Assembly (NCBI GenBank): GCA_002335055.1 | Contig: DDCH01000004.1 | Span: forward strand, 344,209 to 408,208 | Direction of reading: 5' to 3' | DNA length: 64,000 nucleotides | Source of the DNA: Sulfurimonas sp. UBA2011 | GTDB taxonomy: Bacteria > Campylobacterota > Campylobacteria > Campylobacterales > Sulfurimonadaceae | Shown: positions 34,160 through 41,727 of the stretch, piece after piece | How the letters are laid out: every line of letters starts with the position of its first letter | Position numbering within the stretch: position 1 is the first letter of the stretch | The notes under the pieces: model-generated | Told to the model about the DNA's origin: nothing | Seen by the model: only the letters and a program-made list of their open reading frames with translations | The model's database searches: none | Program-made: the position numbers and the translations under genes

Positions 34160-35911
34160 ATGAGAAGTCATTACAATACAGATTTAAGCGAAGCAAATGT
34201 TGGTGAGGAAGTAACTCTCACAGGTTGGGCAAATAGTTACCGTGATCACGGTGGAATCATTTTCATAGATTTACGTGACAAAACTGGTCTTATCCAGTTA
34301 ACTTGTGACCCTGCAGACTCAAAAGAGTCTCATGAAATAGCAAATGGTGTAAGAGATGAGTATGTTCTTATCATTAAAGGTACAGTACGTCTTCGTGGTG
34401 AAGGTCTTACAAATCCACGCCTTGAGACAGGTGCTATTGAAATTATTGTAACTGAGCTTAATATTGAAAACAAGTCAGCTGCACTTCCATTTGTAATCGG
34501 TGATAAAAAAGTTGGTGAAGAGACAACTTTAAAGTATCGTTACTTACAACTTCGTGATCCAGATCTTTATAAAGTGTTTAAAATGCGTTCAAAAGCGGCA
34601 ATCGCTGCAAGAAATGTTTTAGATGAAAATGGTTTCTTAGAAGTTGAAACACCTATTCTTACTAAATCAACACCAGAGGGAGCAAGAGATTATCTTGTAC
34701 CTTCTCGTGTTCATGATGGTGAGTTTTATGCACTTCCTCAATCTCCACAACTTTTTAAACAACTTTTAATGGTTGGTGGATTTGATAGATACTTCCAAAT
34801 TGCAAAATGTTTCCGTGATGAAGACCTTCGTGCTGATCGTCAACCTGAGTTTACGCAAATAGATGTTGAAATGAGTTTTTGTACTCAAGAAGATGTTATA
34901 AAAGTTGCAGAAGATTTACTTGTAGCAATGTTTAAAGCAACAGGTCATGATATCCAACCACCATTTAACCGTATCACTTATAACAATGCTATGGAGTTAT
35001 ATGGTTCTGATAAACCAGACTTAAGATATGACCTTAAAATGGTAGATGTTATAGATATCTTTTCTCGTTGTGATAACGAAATCTTTACAAACATTGCTAA
35101 AGACACTAAAAACAACCGTATTAAAGCGCTTAAAGTACCTGGTGCAGATTTAATCTTCTCTAAACGTGAGATGAAATCATTTGAAGAGTATGTTCGTAAG
35201 TTTGGTGCTCATGGTCTTGGTTACTTCCAGATGAAAGAAGATGGTCTTAAGGGTCCTCTTGTTAAATTCTTTAGTGAAGAAGATATCGCGCTTATCATTA
35301 AAACGACTGAACTTGAAGTTGGTGATGTAGTATTCTTTGGTGCTGGTGAGAAAAAAACTGTATGGGACTATATGGGTCGTTTTAGAAACTTCATAGCTGA
35401 ACATGAAAAAATGAACCTTATTGATGAAAATGCATTTGAATTTGTATGGGTTGTTGACTTCCCTATGTTTGAGGTTGAAGATGGTCGTGTTAAAGCGTTA
35501 CACCATCCATTTACTATGCCTAAAGACACGAACAAAGAAGATCCTGAAGAGATTGAGTCTATCGCTTACGATATCGTTCTTAACGGTACTGAGCTTGGTG
35601 GGGGATCTATTCGTATTCATAAAGAAGCTATTCAAAACGAAGTATTTAGACTTCTTGGTATTGAAGAAGAAGAAGCACAAGAGAAATTTGGTTTTCTTCT
35701 TGATGCACTTAAGTTTGGTGCACCTCCACATGGTGGTTTTGCTCTTGGATTTGACAGACTAATGATGCTTATCGCTAAAACGCCAAGCATTCGTGATGTT
35801 ATCGCGTTTCCTAAAACACAAAAAGCATCTTGTGTACTTACTAAAGCACCAAGTTCAGTAGATAACACTCAACTTCGTGACTTACACATTCGTCTACGTG
35901 AGCAGAAGTAA
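34160..35911 (+). CDS. aspS: Aspartyl-tRNA synthetase, probably non-discriminating
   Basis: A 583-aa bacterial-type class II AspRS with N-terminal OB fold (about 1-105), catalytic core and GAD insertion (about 290-410). Motif 2 is FRDEDLRADRQPEFTQID and motif 3 GFALGFDRLMML. The OB fold has YRDHGG; His here, rather than the Leu of E. coli, marks the enzyme that charges both tRNA-Asp and tRNA-Asn, with GatCAB amidating the latter. The open frame extends to 34046, but ATG at 34160 with AGGAC and a -10 box upstream is the start. Confidence 0.95.
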   Translation: MRSHYNTDLSEANVGEEVTLTGWANSYRDHGGIIFIDLRDKTGLIQLTCDPADSKESHEIANGVRDEYVLIIKGTVRLRGEGLTNPRLETGAIEIIVTELNIENKSAALPFVIGDKKVGEETTLKYRYLQLRDPDLYKVFKMRSKAAIAARNVLDENGFLEVETPILTKSTPEGARDYLVPSRVHDGEFYALPQSPQLFKQLLMVGGFDRYFQIAKCFRDEDLRADRQPEFTQIDVEMSFCTQEDVIKVAEDLLVAMFKATGHDIQPPFNRITYNNAMELYGSDKPDLRYDLKMVDVIDIFSRCDNEIFTNIAKDTKNNRIKALKVPGADLIFSKREMKSFEEYVRKFGAHGLGYFQMKEDGLKGPLVKFFSEEDIALIIKTTELEVGDVVFFGAGEKKTVWDYMGRFRNFIAEHEKMNLIDENAFEFVWVVDFPMFEVEDGRVKALHHPFTMPKDTNKEDPEEIESIAYDIVLNGTELGGGSIRIHKEAIQNEVFRLLGIEEEEAQEKFGFLLDALKFGAPPHGGFALGFDRLMMLIAKTPSIRDVIAFPKTQKASCVLTKAPSSVDNTQLRDLHIRLREQK

Positions 35912-35917
35912 ACTTTA

Positions 35918-36487
35918 ATGAAGAAACTTTTTTTAATTATCGGAGCACCTGGCTCTGGTAAAACTACAGATGCAGAACTTATAGCCCAAAAAAATGAAAA
36001 CATAACACACTATTCTACAGGCGATATGCTTCGAGCAGAAGTTGCAAGCCAAAGCGAGTTAGGTGAAGAGATAGAGGGCTATATAACTAAGGGTCTTATT
36101 GTTCCTATTAATATTGCCATTACAACTATTACTAATGCTATAAAAAGTGCTCCTACTGATGTAGTAATACTCGATGGTTATCCTCGCAGTATAGAACAGA
36201 TGGATGCTTTAGAAGAGTTTTTAAAGAGTGATAGCAGTATCATACTATCTAATATCATTGAGGTAAAAGTAAGTGAAGAGACTGCTAGGGATAGAGTTTT
36301 AGGTCGTGCACGTGGGGCTGATGACAATACAGAAGTTTTTAATAACCGTATGAAAGTCTATACTGAACCTTTAGCCGCAATTCAAACATTTTATATGCAC
36401 AAGAACTGTTTAGAAGTTATAAATGGTGAAGGAACTATTGATGAAATAGTTCAAGAAATGCAAATATTTATTCTAAATAACATATAA
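35918..36487 (+). CDS. adk: Adenylate kinase, short epsilonproteobacterial type
   Basis: A 189-aa adenylate kinase. P-loop GAPGSGKTTDAE (8-19), STGDMLRAEVA, LIVPINIAI, DGYPRSIEQMD and the short LID (GRARGADDNTEVFNNRM). This is the Campylobacter/Helicobacter form with reduced LID, and aspS-adk is the Campylobacter gene order, so it is the ancestral copy. It starts 6 nt after aspS. Both adenylate kinases keep all catalytic residues. Confidence 0.93.
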   Translation: MKKLFLIIGAPGSGKTTDAELIAQKNENITHYSTGDMLRAEVASQSELGEEIEGYITKGLIVPINIAITTITNAIKSAPTDVVILDGYPRSIEQMDALEEFLKSDSSIILSNIIEVKVSEETARDRVLGRARGADDNTEVFNNRMKVYTEPLAAIQTFYMHKNCLEVINGEGTIDEIVQEMQIFILNNI

Positions 36488-36497
36488 GGGTTGCTTC

Positions 36498-36674
36498 ATG
36501 AAAAAAATATTTACACAAGTACTTTTAGCATCAGTTATACTACTAAGCACTGGATGCTCAGGAACATGGCACGGAGTAAAATCAGACTCTAACGAAGCAT
36601 GGGATAAGACAAAAGAAGGTTCAAAAAAAGTTTGGAATTCTACAAAAGAAGGTATTCATAAAGCTACCGAATAA
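36498..36674 (+). CDS. Entericidin-like small lipoprotein
   Basis: A 58-aa protein: signal peptide with lipobox LLSTGC (lipidated C20), then GTWHGVKSDSNEAWDKTKEG and a repeated K-W/KT-KEG helix (AWDKTKEGSKKVWNSTKEGI). Size, lipobox and amphipathic tail resemble entericidin EcnA/EcnB, small envelope lipoproteins linked to stress. The ATG lies 10 nt after the adk stop with AAGGGTTG in front, so it is probably the last gene of the aspS-adk unit. A 6-bp hairpin (AATAAG/CTTATT) covers the stop codon. Confidence 0.75.
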   Translation: MKKIFTQVLLASVILLSTGCSGTWHGVKSDSNEAWDKTKEGSKKVWNSTKEGIHKATE

Positions 36675-36795
36675 GTAGCTTATTTAAACTTTACAATTAA
36701 TTTTAGTTTTCTAGCCAACTATATCATTTAAAGTGATAAACTTTTCTCTTATCTTCAGTTGATATATCTATTCGGATATATGAATTGAGGTAATT

Positions 36796-37656
36796 ATGAA
36801 AGAACTTATTGGTATTTATAAAAAGCAGTATCTCCTTGTTGAGAACTCCATCACAGCTATACTTGATAGTATAGACTTTGCACAATACGATGAAATCGTT
36901 AAAAACTCCCTCTTTAGTATATCTCCTGCTATCAAAGCAACATACAAGATAAATGCTAAACTCAAACAATCAACACCACTCTATACTATAGATCATTCAG
37001 ATGCAAGTTATTTAGGGACTAATAAGTCTCACCTCTTAGAACGTATAGTATTTCGAAAAGATAATATTTATATCTCTAACTCATACATTAACTCACGAAC
37101 TGGTTTACCATACATCACAGCTGTTATGCATACACAAAATGAGTATATTGTTTGTGACTTTGAACTTTATACCTTACTCAAAGAGCTATCTCTCATCGAA
37201 GGTAATGAAGCATTTACACTCTTTACAAAGTACTTTTACGCCCTCTTTGGATTTTTACTCGCCCTTTTCTCTTTGGCTCTTATCGCTTATGCTATCTCTA
37301 GTGCTATGTCCATATTTACACAAGATGGTGAAACACTTTTAACAGGGCTTTTTAGGTCTATCATCGCTTTAACACTAGCATTAGCTATTTTTGATTTATC
37401 AAAAACCATATTAGAGCATGAGGTTTTTTATAAAAGTTTAAGTAGAAACTATAACTTAGAAAACAGACTCTTAGCTCGATTTCTGACCTCTATCATCATC
37501 GCATTATCTATCGAGGCTTTAATGGTTGTATTTAAAATAACTCTGAGTGATTATGCTGATATGATACATGCTTTTTATCTTATAGCAGGGGTTGCTGTGA
37601 TGATAATCTCTTTAAGTATCTTTGTCTTTACCATGAGGTATCATGGTAAGAAATAA
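36796..37656 (+). CDS. Membrane protein with PDC/Cache-like sensor region
   Basis: A 286-aa protein. Residues 1-140 resemble a PDC (Cache) ligand-binding fold (SPAIKATYKIN, DASYLGTNKS, ISNSYINSRTGLPYITAVM), and residues 145-280 hold four hydrophobic helices. There is no N-terminal membrane helix or signal peptide and no kinase, HAMP or MCP output domain. The arrangement is unusual: such sensor domains normally lie between two helices. Function unknown. A Shine-Dalgarno GAGGT precedes the start. Confidence 0.65.
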   Translation: MKELIGIYKKQYLLVENSITAILDSIDFAQYDEIVKNSLFSISPAIKATYKINAKLKQSTPLYTIDHSDASYLGTNKSHLLERIVFRKDNIYISNSYINSRTGLPYITAVMHTQNEYIVCDFELYTLLKELSLIEGNEAFTLFTKYFYALFGFLLALFSLALIAYAISSAMSIFTQDGETLLTGLFRSIIALTLALAIFDLSKTILEHEVFYKSLSRNYNLENRLLARFLTSIIIALSIEALMVVFKITLSDYADMIHAFYLIAGVAVMIISLSIFVFTMRYHGKK

Positions 37657-37723
37657 AGTACTTGTAAATTATGTAAATGAAAAAAATGATAAAATATTTT
37701 ATATCTAATATTAGGAAAATAAA

Positions 37724-37999
37724 ATGTCAAATACACTTATACACAATAAAGCAGAATTTAAATACGAATATCATATAGATGGACATATTGCATATATAAC
37801 TTACGATAATCAAAATGGAAATATGCATTTAACACATACGATAGTACCTGAAGAATTAGCGGGAAAAGGTCTAGCACGTACTCTTTTAGAAGATGTACTA
37901 GCAGAGATTAAAAAAGATGGTAAAAAAGCTGTCGCTCAGTGTTCTTACATTGTAAAATACCAAGAAAAACATCCAGAAGCTAGCGATATTTTTGTTTAG
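37724..37999 (+). CDS. Small GNAT-like acetyltransferase (YjdJ/NATD1 type)
   Basis: A 91-aa single-domain protein of the short GNAT group: strands FKYEYHIDGHIAYITYD, then HTIVPEELAGKGLARTLLEDVL (acetyl-CoA loop GKGLA) and VAQCSYIVKYQEKHPE. The final CSYIxxY and KHPE are typical of the family. Substrate unknown. Monocistronic, ending in a strong hairpin terminator shared with the convergent gene. Confidence 0.88.
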   Translation: MSNTLIHNKAEFKYEYHIDGHIAYITYDNQNGNMHLTHTIVPEELAGKGLARTLLEDVLAEIKKDGKKAVAQCSYIVKYQEKHPEASDIFV

Positions 38000-38007
38000 C
38001 AGTTAAC

Positions 38008-38035
38008 AAAGAAGAGCTCATTAAGGCTCTTCTTT
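38008..38035. terminator. Bidirectional terminator
   Basis: A perfect 10-bp stem (AAAGAAGAGC / GCTCTTCTTT) with an 8-nt loop between the convergent GNAT gene (ends 37999) and the acidic coiled-coil gene (ends 38045). Ends in a T-run in both directions. Confidence 0.8.
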
Positions 38036-38044
38036 ATGACTCTA

Positions 38045-38338
38045 CTACTCTTCTACGAATCCGAAGTCTTCTTCTACTTCATCACCATGCTTTTGTGCTT
38101 CTTTGATATCATCAATAAGTTCTTTACACTCATCTTCTTCAATATCACCATGCTCTATATCATCTAAAACATCTTGAAGGTCAGCTTTAAACTCACGAAG
38201 CTCTTCTATCTCTTCTTTTGCATCTTCTGTTGCTTCTTTGTTATCAGCTATTTCTTCAAAGATAGCATCTAATGACTCATCAATATCTGGGATTACAGTC
38301 TCTTTAATTAGTTTTTCTAGTTCTTCTGCATATGACAT
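38045..38338 (-). CDS. Hypothetical acidic coiled-coil protein
   Basis: A 97-aa protein with about 40% Asp plus Glu. Nearly all of it is predicted helix with heptads (LEKLIKETVIPDIDESLDAI; KEEIEELREFKADLQDVLDD). I do not recognise it. It could be a small cytoplasmic scaffolding or inhibitor protein, but nothing specific supports that. It is divergent from the CinA-like gene with overlapping promoters. Confidence 0.6.
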   Translation of the reverse strand: MSYAEELEKLIKETVIPDIDESLDAIFEEIADNKEATEDAKEEIEELREFKADLQDVLDDIEHGDIEEDECKELIDDIKEAQKHGDEVEEDFGFVEE

Positions 38339-38365
38339 ATTTCATACCTTTATTTTGTTTTTAGA

Positions 38366-38378
38366 ATTATACTATAAT
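38366..38378. promoter_or_regulatory. Overlapping divergent -10 boxes
   Basis: ATTATACTATAAT is a 13-bp odd palindrome holding TATAAT on each strand. The plus-strand box ends 5 nt before the ATG at 38384, which predicts a leaderless transcript for the CinA-like gene; the minus box serves the acidic coiled-coil gene. Confidence 0.5.
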
Positions 38379-38383
38379 TAGTC

Positions 38384-39115
38384 ATGAATTTTTATGCAGT
38401 AATAATCGCAACTGAAATACTTAATGGAAGAAGAGAAGATGCTCACTTTGAATTTGTTAAAAAAGAGCTACAAAAGTACGGACATGAACTCTTTTCCTCT
38501 TTTATCATAAAAGATGATGTCACACTTATTACAAAGGTATATGAGATGATTAAAGCGGATAAAAGTGCTGTTATCTTCTCCTTTGGTGGCATAGGCTCAA
38601 CTCCTGATGACTTGACAAGAGAGATAGCCTCTCGGGTTTTTACAAATGCAGAAGTAGTACCCCATAAGAAATTTTTAGAAGATATTATTACAAGATTTGG
38701 CGATAAGTCTTATCCTCATCGTATTCATATGGCTGACTTATCACCCAAGGCAGAGTTACTTTTTAATCCTGTTAACAACATGTCAGGGTTTTCACTCTTT
38801 AACAAGTACTTTTTTGTACCTGGTTTTCCCAATATGGCACACCCTATGATAAAAGATGTAATAAAAACTCATTTTAGTGAAGTTGTAATAAAATATCGTT
38901 TAACACTCTATGCACATACAAGCGAAGAGACACTTATAACTCTTATGCAAACACTTCCCAAAGAGATAGAGCTCTCTTGTTTACCTCTATTTGTAAAGGA
39001 AAAAGCACATGTTGAACTCTCCCTCTCAAGTACAGATAAAAAACTTAATAACGACTATTTTGAAGTCTTCAAAATAGAGTTAGATAAAAAAAATATATAC
39101 TATAGATTAATGTAA
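38384..39115 (+). CDS. CinA-like molybdopterin-binding domain protein
   Basis: A 243-aa protein. Residues 1-170 form the MoaB/MogA-like fold of CinA N-termini: ATEILNGRREDAHF, FSFGGIGSTPDDLTREIA and FVPGFPNMAHPM. There is no C-terminal nicotinamide-nucleotide amidase domain, so it is the short form common in this phylum. CinA-N proteins hydrolyse ADP-ribose or related compounds; a role here is not provable. A -10 box 5 nt before the ATG suggests leaderless mRNA. Confidence 0.82.
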   Translation: MNFYAVIIATEILNGRREDAHFEFVKKELQKYGHELFSSFIIKDDVTLITKVYEMIKADKSAVIFSFGGIGSTPDDLTREIASRVFTNAEVVPHKKFLEDIITRFGDKSYPHRIHMADLSPKAELLFNPVNNMSGFSLFNKYFFVPGFPNMAHPMIKDVIKTHFSEVVIKYRLTLYAHTSEETLITLMQTLPKEIELSCLPLFVKEKAHVELSLSSTDKKLNNDYFEVFKIELDKKNIYYRLM

Positions 39116-39171
39116 AAATTCTAAATGCCGATTTAATTGTCAAATAATTCTATAAATCAAGGAATTTAGTC

Positions 39172-39300
39172 ATGATAATTTGGGTATTGGTACTTTTATT
39201 GCTCTTAGTTTTTATATATGTTGTTTATCGAATGAACTTTAGAGTTAATGAATCAAAAGAAGATTATGAAGATGAACACTATTACACTTTTAAAATATAA
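39172..39300 (+). CDS. Small single-pass membrane protein
   Basis: A 42-aa ORF: one N-terminal transmembrane helix (WVLVLLLLLVFIYVVYR) followed by an acidic, Tyr-rich tail (ESKEDYEDEHYYTFKI). An AAGGA Shine-Dalgarno lies about 9 nt before the ATG. It is 12 nt upstream of the DUF6166-HTH gene, so the two may be co-transcribed. Function unknown. Confidence 0.6.
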   Translation: MIIWVLVLLLLLVFIYVVYRMNFRVNESKEDYEDEHYYTFKI

Positions 39301-39312
39301 GAGAGCATAGCA

Positions 39313-39909
39313 ATGGCAATTACACTAAACAATCACGTATTTAAAGGTCACCGAGCACTTTTAGGTAATAAGTTTGTAACTTATGGAGAACTAGAACTAC
39401 CGCTAAGATATGATATGTATGAAGTGTCCAAGAATGGTTTTGACTGGGGTAACAATTCAAAAGGTTCGCAGCAATTAGCCTTCTCTATATTATGTCAAGT
39501 AAGTGACAAAGAACTAGCACTCACTCATGTCCAAAAGTATTCCATAGACATTATAAGAGCTCTTAATTCTAGAGACTGGGTAATCTCAGCTTCACAAGTT
39601 TTACAATGGATAGAGAACAATACTCAAATGCAAGTCCTGAAAAAATTACAGCCTCAAAACTCTGCTGTAAAAGGAATTAAAAAGCCTAAAACTAATGTTG
39701 TAAAAGAGATTTGTAAAGAGTTGCATATCACACAAAAAAATCTTGCTGAAATTTTAGAAGTACCAGAAGGTACTGTAAGTAGCTGGGCTGTCAAAAATGA
39801 AATCCCACGTTTAGGTAAAAAAGCAATAGAATTTTACATGCTTAATATTAAAAACCAAAGAATAGTAGATAGTTATAGAAGTTTTAAAGAACTTCTTGAA
39901 TCTTCATAA
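39313..39909 (+). CDS. DUF6166 domain fused to helix-turn-helix
   Basis: A 198-aa protein. Residues 1-105 fit DUF6166 (FKGHRALLGNKF, ELPLRYDMYEVSKNGFDWGNNSKGSQQLAFSIL in pieces, DWVIS). Residues 130-180 form a helix-turn-helix of phage-repressor type (ITQKNLAEILEVPEGTVSSWAVKNEIP). It is a likely DNA-binding regulator or plasmid/phage-like module. DUF6166 is common on mobile elements. It is followed 10 nt later by a small RHH-like gene. Confidence 0.65.
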   Translation: MAITLNNHVFKGHRALLGNKFVTYGELELPLRYDMYEVSKNGFDWGNNSKGSQQLAFSILCQVSDKELALTHVQKYSIDIIRALNSRDWVISASQVLQWIENNTQMQVLKKLQPQNSAVKGIKKPKTNVVKEICKELHITQKNLAEILEVPEGTVSSWAVKNEIPRLGKKAIEFYMLNIKNQRIVDSYRSFKELLESS

Positions 39910-39919
39910 GGCAAAGTAT

Positions 39920-40111
39920 ATGAAACCAAAAAATGAAGTTACACGCAGTTTACTCGTAGATAGACAGACATGGGATGACTCCATGAAATATGCACGAGAT
40001 AGATATAAAATGAGTCTGAGTAAAGTGATAGAATCACTACTTCAAGAGTGGTTAGTTAAAGAGAAGAGAAAACCTCTAGATAATACAAATCAAGGGAAGT
40101 TTTTCGAATAA
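39920..40111 (+). CDS. Ribbon-helix-helix-like small protein
   Basis: A 63-aa basic protein. TRSLLVDRQTWDDSMKYARD then SLSKVIESLLQEWLVKEK fits a strand followed by two helices, as in Arc/CopG DNA-binding dimers. The frame is open from 39896, but ATG at 39920 has AAGG 8 nt upstream and avoids the overlap with the DUF6166 gene. It might be an antitoxin-like or autoregulatory protein (inference). Lies 44 nt before dapD. Confidence 0.6.
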   Translation: MKPKNEVTRSLLVDRQTWDDSMKYARDRYKMSLSKVIESLLQEWLVKEKRKPLDNTNQGKFFE

Positions 40112-40118
40112 AATAGTG

Positions 40119-40124
40119 TATAAT
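40119..40124 (+). promoter_or_regulatory. -10 box candidate for dapD
   Basis: TATAAT in GTGTATAATTC, 31 nt before the dapD ATG, with Shine-Dalgarno AAGCGAG following. Confidence 0.5.
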
Positions 40125-40155
40125 TCACTTAATAAATCAATTAAGCGAGAATTAA

Positions 40156-41355
40156 ATGGAAATTATACAAACAGAAGATGCTTTTAAGGCACTTATACAA
40201 GATATCAAAACAACAACTGATGGTTATAGAGACCCTCTAGCATTTGGTATTTGTCGTGTTGACTTAGGTCAACTAAATGTAGAAAAAACACTACAAGCAA
40301 CTTATCCACTTATTAACTGGGATGAAAACTTTGGAAGTGCTGCTATTTTTGTTAGAGCATTACACGAACAAGGTATCACTGTTGACTTTTCACAAACAGA
40401 AGTAGTTTGTACTATAAATGTAGACTTTTTAAGAGCATGTTTAGCTGCATTTACACCATACTCAGATGAAGCATATGGCGATTCTCACAAAAATATTCAA
40501 GTTATCTCAGCACTGTATACTCAAATCATTAGTAATGGTTCTTTTGAAGGTGAGTTCAAAGTAACTTTCATCTTTGATGATGCTGCTGTAGAAAGTGTTG
40601 AAGCTGCTTATCTTAAACTATATGCAATATCTCAAGCAAAAGTGCCTTTAAGAAGTATCAACTTAAATGGTGCATTTGGTGCATTACCAAATGTTGCTTG
40701 GTCAAATGGTCAACCAATTGAACTTGACTACTTAAGAGAGTTCGAAATTGAACTTAAATTAGCAAATGAATACCCACATATTGATTTTGTTGATAAATTC
40801 CCAAGATTACTTCAACATATCATTCCTCAAGACAATACTCGTATCTTAGATACTTCTAAAGTACGTTTTGGTGCACAATTAGCAGCTGGAACTACAGTAA
40901 TGCCAGGTGCTTCATACATTAACTTTAATGCAGGAACTACTGGTTCTGTTATGGTTGAGGGTCGTATTAGCTCTTCTGCTATTGTTGGTGGTGGTTCAGA
41001 TGTTGGTGGTGGTGCTTCTATCCTTGGTGTTCTAAGTGGAACAGATGGTAACCCAATCAGTGTTGGTCAAAACTGTCTCTTAGGTGCTAACTCTACATGT
41101 GGTATTCCTTTAGGTGATGGTTGTATTATCGATGCAGGTGTTGCGATACTTGAAGGTACTAAAATAGCTATTTATCCAGAAGAACTTAAAAAATTAATGG
41201 CTATCAATACAAATATGAAAATGGAAGGCGAAATCTTCAAAGGTAAGCAATTAGCAGGTTTTTATGGTATTCACTATAGACAAAACTCTATGACTGGTGA
41301 GATTACAGCTTCTCGTTCAACTAAAGAGATTAAACTAAACGCAGACCTACACTAG
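40156..41355 (+). CDS. dapD: Tetrahydrodipicolinate N-succinyltransferase, long form
   Basis: A 399-aa DapD of the long type found in epsilonproteobacteria (the E. coli enzyme has 274 aa). It succinylates tetrahydrodipicolinate in lysine and diaminopimelate synthesis. Residues 1-220 are the N-terminal domain. Residues 235-340 are the left-handed beta-helix with hexapeptide repeats (VRFGAQLAAGTTVMPGASYI, VEGRISSSAIVGGGSDVGGG in pieces). The last 30 residues are the C-terminal cap. Ends with an AAACGCAG octamer four codons before the stop. Confidence 0.93.
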   Translation: MEIIQTEDAFKALIQDIKTTTDGYRDPLAFGICRVDLGQLNVEKTLQATYPLINWDENFGSAAIFVRALHEQGITVDFSQTEVVCTINVDFLRACLAAFTPYSDEAYGDSHKNIQVISALYTQIISNGSFEGEFKVTFIFDDAAVESVEAAYLKLYAISQAKVPLRSINLNGAFGALPNVAWSNGQPIELDYLREFEIELKLANEYPHIDFVDKFPRLLQHIIPQDNTRILDTSKVRFGAQLAAGTTVMPGASYINFNAGTTGSVMVEGRISSSAIVGGGSDVGGGASILGVLSGTDGNPISVGQNCLLGANSTCGIPLGDGCIIDAGVAILEGTKIAIYPEELKKLMAINTNMKMEGEIFKGKQLAGFYGIHYRQNSMTGEITASRSTKEIKLNADLH

Positions 41356-41421
41356 TTTTAGTATCTTATCTTTCTCTTATCTTTATCGGTATACAATAGT
41401 ATATACATAAAGGAGAAAGAT

Positions 41422-41727
41422 ATGAATATATCCAACAACATTTCTTCCCTCTTTGCGAACCAAACTTTTTGACATACAGGTGCAAATAATATTGTAAATG
41501 TAAATACAGATGGTTTTAGACCACAAGATACAAGAATAACAAATACTAGTGGTTCGCCTGAGGCTATAACTAGGATAACTGATAATAATGGCTCAACAAA
41601 AAGTCGGACAGACCTCGCAAAAGAAATACCTGACCTGATAGTCTCGAGTGGTGTTGCCGAAGAAAATGTAGCGGTAATTAAGACTCAAGATGAAATGTTT
41701 GGTACACTTTTGGATATTAAAGGGTAG
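41422..41727 (+). pseudogene. FlgC/FlgG-family rod-like gene with in-frame TGA
   Basis: AAGGAG precedes the ATG at 41422. The frame runs 102 codons with a single TGA at 41470 (codon 17). Both sides read as a small flagellar rod-like protein: ISNNISSLFANQTF before, and ANNIVNVNTDGFRPQD and SGVAEENVAVIKTQDEMFGTLLDIKG after, matching the conserved ends of rod and hook proteins. One T-to-G change from a Leu TTA would create the stop. About 100-aa forms without a central domain exist. No SECIS-type evidence for selenocysteine. The tail overlaps the convergent NlpC/P60 gene by 11 bp. Confidence 0.75.

Noticed and set aside
41470..41472. TGA as a selenocysteine codon in the rod-like gene
   Set aside because: No SECIS-like hairpin directly downstream was evident, and rod proteins are not selenoproteins; a nonsense mutation is simpler.
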